Assembly (NCBI RefSeq): GCF_020966775.1
Contig: NZ_JAJKFV010000029.1
Span: forward strand, 551,001 to 615,000
Source: Rhodopirellula halodulae
Lineage (GTDB): Bacteria > Planctomycetota > Planctomycetia > Pirellulales > Pirellulaceae
Direction: 5' to 3'
DNA length: 64,000 bases
Of this stretch, positions 42,379 to 51,174 are shown in pieces. A program made the position numbers and the translations under genes. Numbering within the stretch: the first letter of the stretch is position 1; every line of letters starts with the position of its first letter. Below the pieces are notes generated by a model. It worked only from the letters and a program-made list of their open reading frames with translations. It was not told where the DNA came from and did no database searches.

Positions 42379-43014
42379 GTGGACGAAGCCAGCTCGAAAC
42401 GAAACGAACGCGTCGCGACCGAGAAAAACTCGTTCGACGAAGTGGCGTTAATCGAGGCGGCCTTGGCGGGCGACGCGGCCGCCTTTGAGGGGTTGGTCGT
42501 GCAACACCAGGACCGGCTGTATCACGCGATGATCCATGTCACGGGATCGGTTCACGACGCGGAAGAGGTCACGCAAGAAGCCTTCATCCGTGCCTTTGTC
42601 AAACTGGACACGTTCCAGCAAAACAGTCAGTTCTTTACCTGGCTGTATCGCGTTGCCTTCAACATCGCACTTTCGCGAAAACGTCGTCAGAAAATTCGAC
42701 TGTCGTTGGATCAGCAACGCGAGGAGGCGGGGGAGGAAGTCGTCAGCGATGGTGAGCCGGTCGACGCCAACATGATTCGCCAGGACGATGTGTCCTTGGT
42801 CCAATCCGCTCTGCAGCAACTCAGCGATGAACACCGCAGCATTCTCGTCTTGCGGGAGATGAACGAATCGTCCTATGAGGAAATGGCGGAGATCTTGGAA
42901 CTGTCGATTGGAACCGTCCGCAGTCGTCTGAATCGGGCTCGCAAGCAATTGCGATTGGCGATTGAGCAACTGCGGGAAGCGGAATCTGGTTCCGTGGACT
43001 CCTCACTCGGCTAA
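42379..43014 (+). CDS. ECF-family RNA polymerase sigma factor
   Basis: Sigma factor of 211 residues. Region 2 has FEGLVVQHQDRLYHAMIHVTGSVHDAEEVTQEAFIRAF with the -10 recognition helix FFTWLYRVAFNIALSRKRRQK; region 4 has SDEHRSILVLREMNESSYEEMAEILELSIGTVRSRLNRARKQLR, the -35 recognition helix-turn-helix. The start is GTG with GAGGGG just upstream, one of the few strong Shine-Dalgarno sites here. No anti-sigma factor gene follows; a zinc-ribbon protein and a BON protein do. Its inducer is unknown. Confidence 0.92.
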   Translation: MDEASSKRNERVATEKNSFDEVALIEAALAGDAAAFEGLVVQHQDRLYHAMIHVTGSVHDAEEVTQEAFIRAFVKLDTFQQNSQFFTWLYRVAFNIALSRKRRQKIRLSLDQQREEAGEEVVSDGEPVDANMIRQDDVSLVQSALQQLSDEHRSILVLREMNESSYEEMAEILELSIGTVRSRLNRARKQLRLAIEQLREAESGSVDSSLG

Positions 43015-43121
43015 GTGACATCCATCGGCAAGTGGATCTCTTTGCCAATCAAAGATGGTCGTGTCCGTTTGGCGAGCGGTTGTTTGGACAGGGATGAAGC
43101 CTCGGCGGCGAGGGAACAAGC

Positions 43122-43415
43122 ATGGTGGATCGATCCTCCAATCAAGATGCCGGACACCATTTGGACTTGGTGCACGAGGTCCAGCCGGCTCCGGAAGAGT
43201 CTTCGCGTGGGGCTGATTCCGCCGCGGCTCAAGGCACCCCCGGCAATCCGCGTCCGTTTTTGGGGATTCAGTTTCGCTGTTGCCAAACCTACGGCCGCAT
43301 CTATCGCAACGATGAGCGAACGGCCTACCGCGGCGGATGTCCCAAATGTGGATCGCGGGTGGAAGTTCCGATCGGAAATGGCGGAACGAACCAACGATTC
43401 TTTTCGGCTGGCTAG
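43122..43415 (+). CDS. Small zinc-ribbon protein
   Basis: Product of 97 residues. The first 40 residues are polar and probably disordered; the conserved core RPFLGIQFRCCQTYGRIYRN and GGCPKCGSRVEVPIG gives cysteines C53, C54, C73 and C76 for a metal site. This looks like a single zinc ribbon without a catalytic domain. It begins 107 bases after the ECF sigma gene. Anti-sigma proteins of the zinc type (HxxxCxxC) look different, so that role is only a possibility. A longer overlapping frame in this region is not conserved-looking. Confidence 0.65.
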   Translation: MVDRSSNQDAGHHLDLVHEVQPAPEESSRGADSAAAQGTPGNPRPFLGIQFRCCQTYGRIYRNDERTAYRGGCPKCGSRVEVPIGNGGTNQRFFSAG

Positions 43416-43632
43416 GCGTGCTCTCGACCGCGAGCGTCAGGCTGGGCGAGGGTGGCTCGCTCCGATTGTGTCGATTTCTCCACAAAATCCGAAAAAACCT
43501 GCCGGTAGAGCCTCGTCACAACCGAAACAGTCCATAGCACCGATTGGACCGGCTATCCGGCCGTTCCCTGTTCGCCGTGAGCACGGCACTCGGTGAGCGA
43601 CACCTCACAAAGGACTGTAGGGAGGCATTTCC

Positions 43633-44796
43633 ATGCGACGCAAATATTTTGGACTGGCGATGGCCGCGATCGCCACGCTGGGGCCTGCTCAGGCCTTTGG
43701 CGGTGATCGAGAGATCGCACAAGAAGTCATGCAGCGGCTCAAGGCGAGCCGTGATGCAGGGCAACTGAAGAACTTCAACCTCGACATGAAAGTCAACGAT
43801 GGCGTGGTTCTATTCCGCGGCACCGTGGATGGAACCGAGCAACGCGACGTTGTGTTGTCTTCGTTGAAAGACGTTGACGGCGTGGTCAACGTGGTCAACG
43901 AGCTCGAAGTTCTCGAAGCAAAAATCTACAAACCCAAAGCGGCTGCGATCGCTGCCGTCGAGCCAGCCGAAACGTTCGACTTCAAGAACGCTTTGGAAAC
44001 CGAAGGGCAAGAAGTGGTTCCTGGAACCATCGCTCCCGTGGCCAACGAAGAAGCTGCTGAATCGGAAACACGTCCGGTTGCCGCATGGGAAACCGCTGGC
44101 GAAGGAGTTCACTCGGACGACACGATCACCCGTTCGGTTGCTGCCGCATTGGGCAAAGCCAAGTCGGTTGGTCACCTGAAAGACTTCGGCGTCGACGTCA
44201 ACGCCTACGACGGTATCGTTGAAATCACCGGCGAAGTCGCCTCCGACTCGCAACGTCAGTTGATCGCCGAGATCGCTCGTCACGCTCCTGGAGCACGCGG
44301 CGTTCGCGATTTGATGAGCGTCAAAGCTGAAGCGAAACCAAGCTTGGTTGCGACTCCTGCTTCGCACCGCACCGGTGGCTTGCAGCCATTGCCACCCGCC
44401 AACCGTCCTCAGGTCCAAGCTCAGCCCGTTTCCTACGGACACGCTGGTGGCCAGATGATCAACGGTGAAATGGTGGTGCCCGGCAGCATGGTCACGCACG
44501 GTGCAACCGCCGCACCCGTGGCTTCAGCTCCTGTGATGGGACAACCTGTTCCTATGGCACCTGCGGCACCCGTCGGAGCACCACGCTACGACTCGCCAAA
44601 CTTGCCGAACTACGCGTGGCCTGGCTACGCAGCGTATCCAAACTACGCAGCGTTGACCTACCCACAACAGTACAGCCCATCGGCATTCCCATACATCGGA
44701 CCTTTCTACCCCTACCCACAAGTTCCTTTGGGATGGCGGAAAGTGTCGCTCGAATGGGACGACGGATGGTGGTTCTTGGACTTCACTGACAAGTAA
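43633..44796 (+). CDS. Secreted BON-domain protein
   Basis: Exported protein of 387 residues with signal peptide MRRKYFGLAMAAIATLGPAQAFG. Two BON domains follow: residues about 25-95 (REIAQEVMQRLKASRDAGQLKNF, VVLFRGTVDGTEQRDVVL, VVNVVNELEVLE) and 155-240 (DDTITRSVAAALGKAKSVGHLKDF, IVEITGEVASDSQRQLIAEIARH, GVRDLMSV). The last 130 residues are rich in Pro, Ala, Tyr and Gln and end with a WRKVSLEWDDGWWFLDF segment. BON domains bind membranes or surface polymers. A GGAGG motif precedes the ATG. A strong terminator follows the gene. Confidence 0.88.
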   Translation: MRRKYFGLAMAAIATLGPAQAFGGDREIAQEVMQRLKASRDAGQLKNFNLDMKVNDGVVLFRGTVDGTEQRDVVLSSLKDVDGVVNVVNELEVLEAKIYKPKAAAIAAVEPAETFDFKNALETEGQEVVPGTIAPVANEEAAESETRPVAAWETAGEGVHSDDTITRSVAAALGKAKSVGHLKDFGVDVNAYDGIVEITGEVASDSQRQLIAEIARHAPGARGVRDLMSVKAEAKPSLVATPASHRTGGLQPLPPANRPQVQAQPVSYGHAGGQMINGEMVVPGSMVTHGATAAPVASAPVMGQPVPMAPAAPVGAPRYDSPNLPNYAWPGYAAYPNYAALTYPQQYSPSAFPYIGPFYPYPQVPLGWRKVSLEWDDGWWFLDFTDK

Positions 44797-45111
44797 TTTG
44801 TCAAACGGTCCAAGCATTGATCCAGCGGGTCCATGACCCAAACGAATCAACGAAAAACCCTCGCGAGTTCTCTTGCGAGGGTTTTTTTCATTAGTTGGCA
44901 GCCATGTGGTCGAATGCCTGGAATCGAGTAGGACGGAACTGTCCCGGCGAAAATGCATCTGAGATGGAAGTGGGCGACTGGTCCGATCGGAGAAACGTTG
45001 ATGCTGTTTCGGCGAATGTTGTGATCATCGCTTGCTAGTAAAATTTTTTGGCACCGCACGCATTTCAATCGCGGTCTTTCGCTCGATCGATTCTTGAATG
45101 AGGTCGCTGGC
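44797..45111. other. Intergenic region before the giant secreted protein gene
   Basis: 315 bases holding the terminator at 44853-44888 and then an AT-richer stretch around 45030-45055 that could contain the promoter of the downstream gene. No firm -35/-10 pair and no RNA gene were identified. Confidence 0.4.
44853..44888 (+). terminator. Intrinsic terminator after the BON-domain gene
   Basis: A 7-base GC stem (CCCTCGC/GCGAGGG) extended by A-T pairs, with a 10-base loop and a run of seven T. It lies 57 bases after the BON gene stop. The A-tract on the other side makes it potentially bidirectional. Confidence 0.95.
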
Positions 45112-48100
45112 ATGAAGGGGCATTCCCATGTTGAACGTTTGGTTTTGTCGCTGGTATTCCTCCCGTGTTTTGGCTTCTCAGCTCACGCTCAATTGCCAAG
45201 CGGCCTGAACCCGTCGGCAATCGCCGATGGTGCAAAAATTGTTTCGACGGCCCGAGTGAACGATGCTCCGAAAGTCACGGAAGTACGGGAGTGGCGATTG
45301 CAGAATCGAGAACCGATTCAGGGACGATTGGTCCAATGGATTGGTCCAGACGAATGGATCCATATTGAATTCCGCAGTGGAAAGTTCCAGTCGTTTCCAT
45401 TGAGGCAGTTCAGTGAATCGGATCGCGAATTCATCGAGAAGACATTGGAGCCTTGGCGGTCGCTGGTGGATCGGCTTCGCGAGGCGTTTCCCATTCGCGA
45501 TGCGGGTGACCAGGCGTGGATGCAAGGTGACCGGGAGCTCAACAATGCGTCTCTGTTGTTGGTCGAAGACAGCATCTCGTATTGGAACATTCAACAGCAG
45601 TTGATCGCCATTCCGCTGGCGTCATTCCGGGGCGAACAACGCGATCTGATACGCGAGCGTCTGAACGTGCTCGATCAATTATCGAGATGGCAGACCGCAG
45701 TTCCTGGGGTGGATTTTCGTGCCGCGTTGCTTGGGCAAGTCGACGATGCATTTGTCTTTGGACGCATTTGGAAGCCATATGCTTCGCACCCCGTGATGGC
45801 TCGATTTCGTGTACGCAAAACCATGCTCGCGGAAGCTGATCGCGAACGAGCGGCGGATTGGTTTCGGACTGGAAAAGTCAAACAGGTACCAGGTCTCGAG
45901 CAAACCGATCTTTGGTGTTGGCCTGGGCGACTGGGGATGCTCGGACCTGGGAAGCCGCTTGAAATCGTCGAAGATGAGTCGGATCCCTCTAAGGGCAAGG
46001 TTTCATGGTTCGTGCCTGATCATCGACCCGAACGGGCTCGATTCCGAAAGTTCCGGATCAAGCGTTGGGAGTCGCTCGGTTCGTTCACCGGTCCATCGGA
46101 ATTGGATCTGCGGCGTGTGCTCATGGAAAGGAAAATGAATGAGCTCGATGAAGAGGTTACTCCTACGCAAATCGCGACGTCTTGGGCTGAACGGCGGCGA
46201 AAACTGGTTGATTCTGATCCGTTCCGCTACCTCAACATGGCAGGGGCTTGGCGACTCAAAGACACCGCGTCCAATACCCGATTCACGGCAACGCTGATTG
46301 GCGAAGAGCACCCGTATTACGTCTATCGGTTCGATGCTGACAACTCGACGGTCGCTATCTTGAAAGCCGAATTGACAGAATCTTGGAGAGCGGCGGCTGA
46401 ACAAAGCGTCCAGGGTCTGAACGAGTATTTCGAGGCTCACCCCAAGAAGAAACGCCCCTCTTTGCATGCCGAGTATTTTCTCGTCCGACGTTCCCATTCC
46501 ATGGTGTTGGCGATCAAACCGTTGGAGATGACGAACGAGACCTCTTTGAAAGTCAAAATGGCCAACCGTGACACGCCGGTGGGATTGCCTGTCGATCAAC
46601 TACATTTCGTGGACGCGATGGAAATGAAGTTGATGATGCTCGAAGCCGATCCAACCACATCGACCAAGGGACTGCCGGAGCTTGCGATAACCTCTCGCGA
46701 GCATCGGATGCAGTGGATCAAACTGCAGGAACACTTTGAGAAGAAGATCATTTTTGAAATGCAGCTTCCCTCCGCGAAAGCGATGGAAGACTGGTTGGTG
46801 AGCTGGAGTCAACCACCTTATAAGTCGCAAGTTGGTTTCGAGGGCGTTGTCGTGGGAAAGCACCTTGACAGTTGGATCATGCGTGACGGGACGGTCGATT
46901 TCCTGGTTGACAGAGAACTTCTGACGGACCATGCCAACGAACAAGCTGCCCAGCAATGGCAGACTCTGAAGGAGCAGTTTCCAAACCAAGCCATTCCGAT
47001 CGCGGTTCCCAGCCTGCGAATCTACGGGTTGATGGGAAAGCAGCCATTGCCGCCGGCAGAGGATCCAAGCTGGAACGACCACGATGAATTCCAGTTCACC
47101 GATCGAGAAGGAAAGCGTCAGACGATTCCTCAAACAGCTTTTTCGCATCTGGAAAAGCTCGAATTGGAGGTGCAGTTGCGTTCGGGAGCCGAAGTGCGGC
47201 AAACGGTTTCAACTGATGACGAGTACGCCGCGACGCAACAAGTCGATCTGTTTCAGGAAAACCTCCGGCGGGAGCTCGAAGATAAACTCCGCAACTTGCC
47301 GCGACCTCCGAGCTATCAGTTATGGAAGTTGGTGGACTCGACTCAGTTGTTTCCCGCCAACTTTGAACGTCTTGACGGTGACGACGCGATCATGCGCGGG
47401 ATGGTAGGCGGTTACTTCCGCGTTGCACGCTCGCTGTTTGAGGAACACGATTGGAAGACAATGGAGGAGACAGCCGCCGAGTTTCGTGAGCAGGGTAAAG
47501 CGGGCAGAACGGACGGGCTGGACCCGTCCACGATCACCCATCGCGTGATTCGACGAGCCGACGGTTGGACCACTTTGCCCGCCACGCCGGTCCGCGCGAA
47601 TCGCTACTACATCGATTTCGAGGACGAGAACGAATCCATGATTCGTTTGTCTGTGGATGAACTTCATCCGGTTGACGGACCGAAGTTGCGGGGTGAGTTG
47701 TACCGACGTGAACATGGCATCGAGTGGGACGACCAGGTGGATGAGCGGTTGGCTCAACCTGTCACCGAAGACGAAATCATTGCTCGGCCAGCCACGCTGG
47801 ATGCGGAATATCGCGAGCGGTTGGAATTGCTGCGTCGTGGCTTTTCACGCCAGTGGAAAGAGACACGCTTGGCACTCAGCCCAGGGCAGACGGTGCTGCA
47901 GATGTCAGTGGACGGATCGTACTTGTTGATTGCGGGAAACGATCCTGCCGTGGTGGATCGAAGTGGGAACATCGTCCATCGAATTTTAAGTCGATTGGAC
48001 GGTCAGCACCCAGTCTATCTGTCGGCGGATGGCAATCGATTGATCGGTTTTGAAAGTGGGGGGCTGACCCTTTGGGATCTCCAACAGGGAACCAAATTGG

Positions 48101-49662
48101 CGAGCCATCAGGCAGTGAAGCCACCCTTGGCTTCGGCGCAATCGGCCGATGGGGATCGAATCTTTTTCACGACCCACGATGGGTGGATCTACTTGTTGGA
48201 TTTGGCATCGTTGGAAGTCAAGCAATCACGCATCGAGTTACTCGACGGGGAACGGATGACTTCCGAGCTATGGTGCTCTCGTGACGGTGCGAATTTCATC
48301 GCGACCAGCAATCAAAACATGTATTTGTTGAAGGTCGATGAAACCACGGGGAAGATCGCGAATCAAGCTCAGCTGACGAGGCTTCCGAAGGTCCGCGCAC
48401 TGGCGGTCTTGGACAAACGGGCCTGGGTCAGCACGGATGAGAAACCTTGGGCAATCGACTTTGGGGTCGAAGAGGGAGAGGTGGTTCATGCCACTCGTCG
48501 GTTCAACATCGTCCCGTACTGGATGGAAAACGCCGAGGCGGAAGAAGAAATCACACAGATTCGAGTCATGGGGATGCCTCCAGGATTGGCGGGCTCCGCA
48601 GATCCTTTTGCCTTCATCGCGGACTTCGATTTGAATGGCGATCGGAGGGGGATGGTTGAGTACGTGAACTGTGACTTGACTCAACCGGTCATGATCGCGG
48701 CGCGCGGAACGGCGATGGTGTTTCGTCGAGGTAGTGAGTGGATTCATGCCGCCGCTCCGGAACGCATTCCAGCCTCTCGGATCCTTCGAGTGTTGGCGGA
48801 GAACCTGGTGGACCGCGACCAGATCGATCAATTGGACGCTGCGTTTGCCTATTTGCGAACGCCCGCCATCGCGGCAGTCAGCGAGTACCCCGATGAAATG
48901 AGTGAGGAGTTTCTAAGTGCGCTGGACATCGTGTCCAAAGAATATGGCTGGGTGCACGGAGGCGATGCTCGAATCCGCAAAGATTTGTGGCTGAAGCGCG
49001 CCGGGGAACGGATGCCGCGGTCCATCGTGATTCCGATGCTGCGTGCTCAGCATCATCGCGACCTGGCTTGGGAGGCCCGCGGAACCGGTTTCGTCAACAC
49101 GGTTTCGAGGGATGACATGCGGCTCTTTCATAAACAGTTGGGTGTCGCACTGGAACACCTCAAACCGCTCTTGAAGAAGCAGCAACCCGCTACCCGTGTG
49201 TTCTTCCTTGCGCTCGGAATTTCCATGGGATTGTCTGCGCCTAAAAGTGCGGTGGGTGAGCTGACTCGGCGTGCCATGCAGACACCTGCGAAGGGAAGTT
49301 TGTCCGTGCACTCCTCGGCGGTGACCTATTTGTTACCGCGTTGGCACGGCAACCCCGGTGATTTCGAGAACTACATCGAGGCGGTCTGCGATCAATTGGG
49401 GGGAGCTGATGGCGATGCAATGTACAGTCGGTTGATCGTCAGCACGGCTCGCTTTTACCCTCGTGGCCAACCCGCCAGTGACTTCATGCGTTTCGATCCC
49501 GATCGAGTTTTGGCCGGGATGGATGCGTACTATTCAAAGGACCGAATCAGCACCCGCTGGTTCGAATTCGCAGAGGAGCTCTTTCAGAGGGAACAGGATG
49601 ATGCTCGCTTGGCCGAGCTCCGGCAACTGGTTCGCCGCCACCGGATCTACTTTGGTGAGTGA
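45112..49662 (+). CDS. Giant secreted protein with SLA1-homology-like units and a beta-propeller
   Basis: Exported protein of 1516 residues, starting MKGHSHVERLVLSLVFLPCFGFSAHAQ with a signal peptide; an upstream start at 45094 is possible. Residues about 55-125 (REWRLQNREPIQGRLVQWIG, FRSGKFQSFPLRQFSESDREFIE) resemble the SLA1 homology domain SHD1, and similar strands recur (DREGKRQTIPQTAFSHLEKL, YIDFEDENESMIRLSVDEL). Residues about 920-1220 form a WD40/quinoprotein-type propeller (LTLWDLQQGTKLASHQ, WIYLLDLASLEVKQSRI). The last 300 residues are helical. No catalytic motif was found. Such proteins are typical of planctomycete envelopes; function is unknown. A terminator precedes it, so it is transcribed alone. 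Confidence 0.75.
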   Translation: MKGHSHVERLVLSLVFLPCFGFSAHAQLPSGLNPSAIADGAKIVSTARVNDAPKVTEVREWRLQNREPIQGRLVQWIGPDEWIHIEFRSGKFQSFPLRQFSESDREFIEKTLEPWRSLVDRLREAFPIRDAGDQAWMQGDRELNNASLLLVEDSISYWNIQQQLIAIPLASFRGEQRDLIRERLNVLDQLSRWQTAVPGVDFRAALLGQVDDAFVFGRIWKPYASHPVMARFRVRKTMLAEADRERAADWFRTGKVKQVPGLEQTDLWCWPGRLGMLGPGKPLEIVEDESDPSKGKVSWFVPDHRPERARFRKFRIKRWESLGSFTGPSELDLRRVLMERKMNELDEEVTPTQIATSWAERRRKLVDSDPFRYLNMAGAWRLKDTASNTRFTATLIGEEHPYYVYRFDADNSTVAILKAELTESWRAAAEQSVQGLNEYFEAHPKKKRPSLHAEYFLVRRSHSMVLAIKPLEMTNETSLKVKMANRDTPVGLPVDQLHFVDAMEMKLMMLEADPTTSTKGLPELAITSREHRMQWIKLQEHFEKKIIFEMQLPSAKAMEDWLVSWSQPPYKSQVGFEGVVVGKHLDSWIMRDGTVDFLVDRELLTDHANEQAAQQWQTLKEQFPNQAIPIAVPSLRIYGLMGKQPLPPAEDPSWNDHDEFQFTDREGKRQTIPQTAFSHLEKLELEVQLRSGAEVRQTVSTDDEYAATQQVDLFQENLRRELEDKLRNLPRPPSYQLWKLVDSTQLFPANFERLDGDDAIMRGMVGGYFRVARSLFEEHDWKTMEETAAEFREQGKAGRTDGLDPSTITHRVIRRADGWTTLPATPVRANRYYIDFEDENESMIRLSVDELHPVDGPKLRGELYRREHGIEWDDQVDERLAQPVTEDEIIARPATLDAEYRERLELLRRGFSRQWKETRLALSPGQTVLQMSVDGSYLLIAGNDPAVVDRSGNIVHRILSRLDGQHPVYLSADGNRLIGFESGGLTLWDLQQGTKLASHQAVKPPLASAQSADGDRIFFTTHDGWIYLLDLASLEVKQSRIELLDGERMTSELWCSRDGANFIATSNQNMYLLKVDETTGKIANQAQLTRLPKVRALAVLDKRAWVSTDEKPWAIDFGVEEGEVVHATRRFNIVPYWMENAEAEEEITQIRVMGMPPGLAGSADPFAFIADFDLNGDRRGMVEYVNCDLTQPVMIAARGTAMVFRRGSEWIHAAAPERIPASRILRVLAENLVDRDQIDQLDAAFAYLRTPAIAAVSEYPDEMSEEFLSALDIVSKEYGWVHGGDARIRKDLWLKRAGERMPRSIVIPMLRAQHHRDLAWEARGTGFVNTVSRDDMRLFHKQLGVALEHLKPLLKKQQPATRVFFLALGISMGLSAPKSAVGELTRRAMQTPAKGSLSVHSSAVTYLLPRWHGNPGDFENYIEAVCDQLGGADGDAMYSRLIVSTARFYPRGQPASDFMRFDPDRVLAGMDAYYSKDRISTRWFEFAEELFQREQDDARLAELRQLVRRHRIYFGE

Positions 49663-49691
49663 ACGACTTGCTGGCGAAAAGCTTTCGCGGC

Positions 49692-50099
49692 TTACGGTTG
49701 GTGAGGGCTGTACGAGGGGGGATCGTAGGATCCGTGGCGTGCGAACGGATTTGTCAATGAAATTCGTTCGAGCGGTTCGGTCAAAGCCGCTGGATACTCG
49801 GTGCGAATTCTTACGTCGGTGGCCAGCCATTGCCAGCTCCAGCCGAGCATGCTTGGGAGCTCACCGCTGTCCAAGGCGAACTCAAATAAGTCGAAGATCA
49901 ATTCTGCCTCTTCGAAGTCGTTGGTGGTGAATTCGGTGGACCAGAACGGTGAACCGATTCGCCAGTGTTCCATGCGAACCTCGACATGGTAGGTGTTGGG
50001 CATGGTCGCGAATTCTTGAGCGTTGACGGGAGTGCTCAGTGAAACGCTGCTCGCGGAGAAGAGAGCCACCAGTGCGAAGAAGAAACGTGTGCCGTGCAT
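49692..50099 (-). CDS. Secreted hypothetical protein
   Basis: Product of 135 residues with signal peptide MHGTRFFFALVALFSASSVSLSTPVNAQ. The mature part is small and Trp/Phe-rich (EVRMEHWRIGSPFWSTEFTTNDFEEAELIFDLFEFAL, LGWSWQWLATDVRIRTEYP) and has no known domain. Translation could also start 5 residues earlier at 50114. It is convergent with the giant protein gene, 29 bases apart. Confidence 0.6.
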   Translation of the reverse strand: MHGTRFFFALVALFSASSVSLSTPVNAQEFATMPNTYHVEVRMEHWRIGSPFWSTEFTTNDFEEAELIFDLFEFALDSGELPSMLGWSWQWLATDVRIRTEYPAALTEPLERISLTNPFARHGSYDPPSYSPHQP

Positions 50100-50230
50100 C
50101 GCTGGGATCCTCAAGAGAAAGGAACGTGTGCTTTCAACGCCCGGCCAAACGGCTGGGCTTCGAAGGTCTCAGCGAAAAGACTCGCGATCTGTTACCGCGA
50201 ATTCAAACCGGTTGTCGAAGTTCGAAAAAA

Positions 50231-51127
50231 TCAGGCAACAACAGTCGCCATTCGGTCTCCCATCCGTGCGTAGAGCTCTCGGTTTTGTGCGGAGTTCTCA
50301 ATCAGGTCAGCGTCGAATTGGACTCGTCCCGGTTCAAAAAGCACCATCGTCGAGGAGCCGCCAAACCGGAAGTAGCCTTTCTCATCGCCTTTCGTGACGG
50401 GCTGTTGGGCGGTGTAGGTTTGTCGAATGCTGCCAACGCACGTGGCACCAATTTCCAGCAACAACACCGTGCCGAGTGACTCGGTTTGTAGCTGCGTGAT
50501 GCAGCGTTTGTTGGTGCTAAGAATGTGAATGTTCTGGCACAATGCGATTGGATTGACCGAATACAGCGGCCCGTTGATCAGACGGCTTTCTCCAGGTGTT
50601 CCAGCGAAGGGGAAATGAAAGCGGTGATAGTCCGTCGGGCACAATCGTGAAAGCAGCAAACTGCCATTGGCATAGCGATCCGCCAGTGCGTCGTCCTTCA
50701 GCAAGGTCGAGATGTCAAAGGTCTCGCCTTTGACAAACAACCCCGATGAGCGAGACAGGTCGGGAATGCAAAGATGCCTTCCATCGGCTGGGAACACGAC
50801 GGAGTCATTGCTGGCGTCGATCGGGCGGGCCTCAGGATGAAGCTGACGCGAAAAGAATTCGTTGAAATTCGCGAAGTTATCCACGTCGCAAGCGAACTCA
50901 TTCGCATCAAGCCCGAACTCTTCGACAAAGGGAGCAATTTTCGCTTTGGTTTGCGGCTGGTCCATTCGCCAGCCGTACCAATGCGAGAAGGCAGTCCGCT
51001 TCACCAACAGCGACAATGAAATGCGACCGGCGACCGAACCGTAGGTCCAGCGAAGAGCCTTGTCTCCGTACACCTTTTCGATTTCGTTTTCGCCGGTGTA
51101 TCGGTTGTGGTAAACGATTTCGTCCAT
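50231..51127 (-). CDS. psd: Phosphatidylserine decarboxylase
   Basis: Pyruvoyl enzyme of 298 residues making phosphatidylethanolamine in the membrane. The start at 51127 gives MDEIVYHNRYTGENEIEKVYGD. Family marks are FNEFFSRQLHPEARPID, VFPADGRHL, FHFPFAGTP and the self-cleavage site FGGSS near residues 255-259, where S258 would become the pyruvoyl group (the common form is LGST, with GSS a known variant). The frame stays open to 51196, overlapping the next gene, but the conserved part begins at 51127. It lies 48 bases downstream of the DUF3472 gene. Confidence 0.93.
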   Translation of the reverse strand: MDEIVYHNRYTGENEIEKVYGDKALRWTYGSVAGRISLSLLVKRTAFSHWYGWRMDQPQTKAKIAPFVEEFGLDANEFACDVDNFANFNEFFSRQLHPEARPIDASNDSVVFPADGRHLCIPDLSRSSGLFVKGETFDISTLLKDDALADRYANGSLLLSRLCPTDYHRFHFPFAGTPGESRLINGPLYSVNPIALCQNIHILSTNKRCITQLQTESLGTVLLLEIGATCVGSIRQTYTAQQPVTKGDEKGYFRFGGSSTMVLFEPGRVQFDADLIENSAQNRELYARMGDRMATVVA

Positions 51128-51174
51128 GCCGCAGATTTTAAATGGATTCACCCGCAGAAGAGGTGATGTGGGGG

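Noticed and set aside
43015-43596. 193-residue frame overlapping the zinc-ribbon gene
   Set aside because: It starts at the sigma gene stop but has no domain, whereas the overlapping frame has a coherent four-cysteine ribbon.
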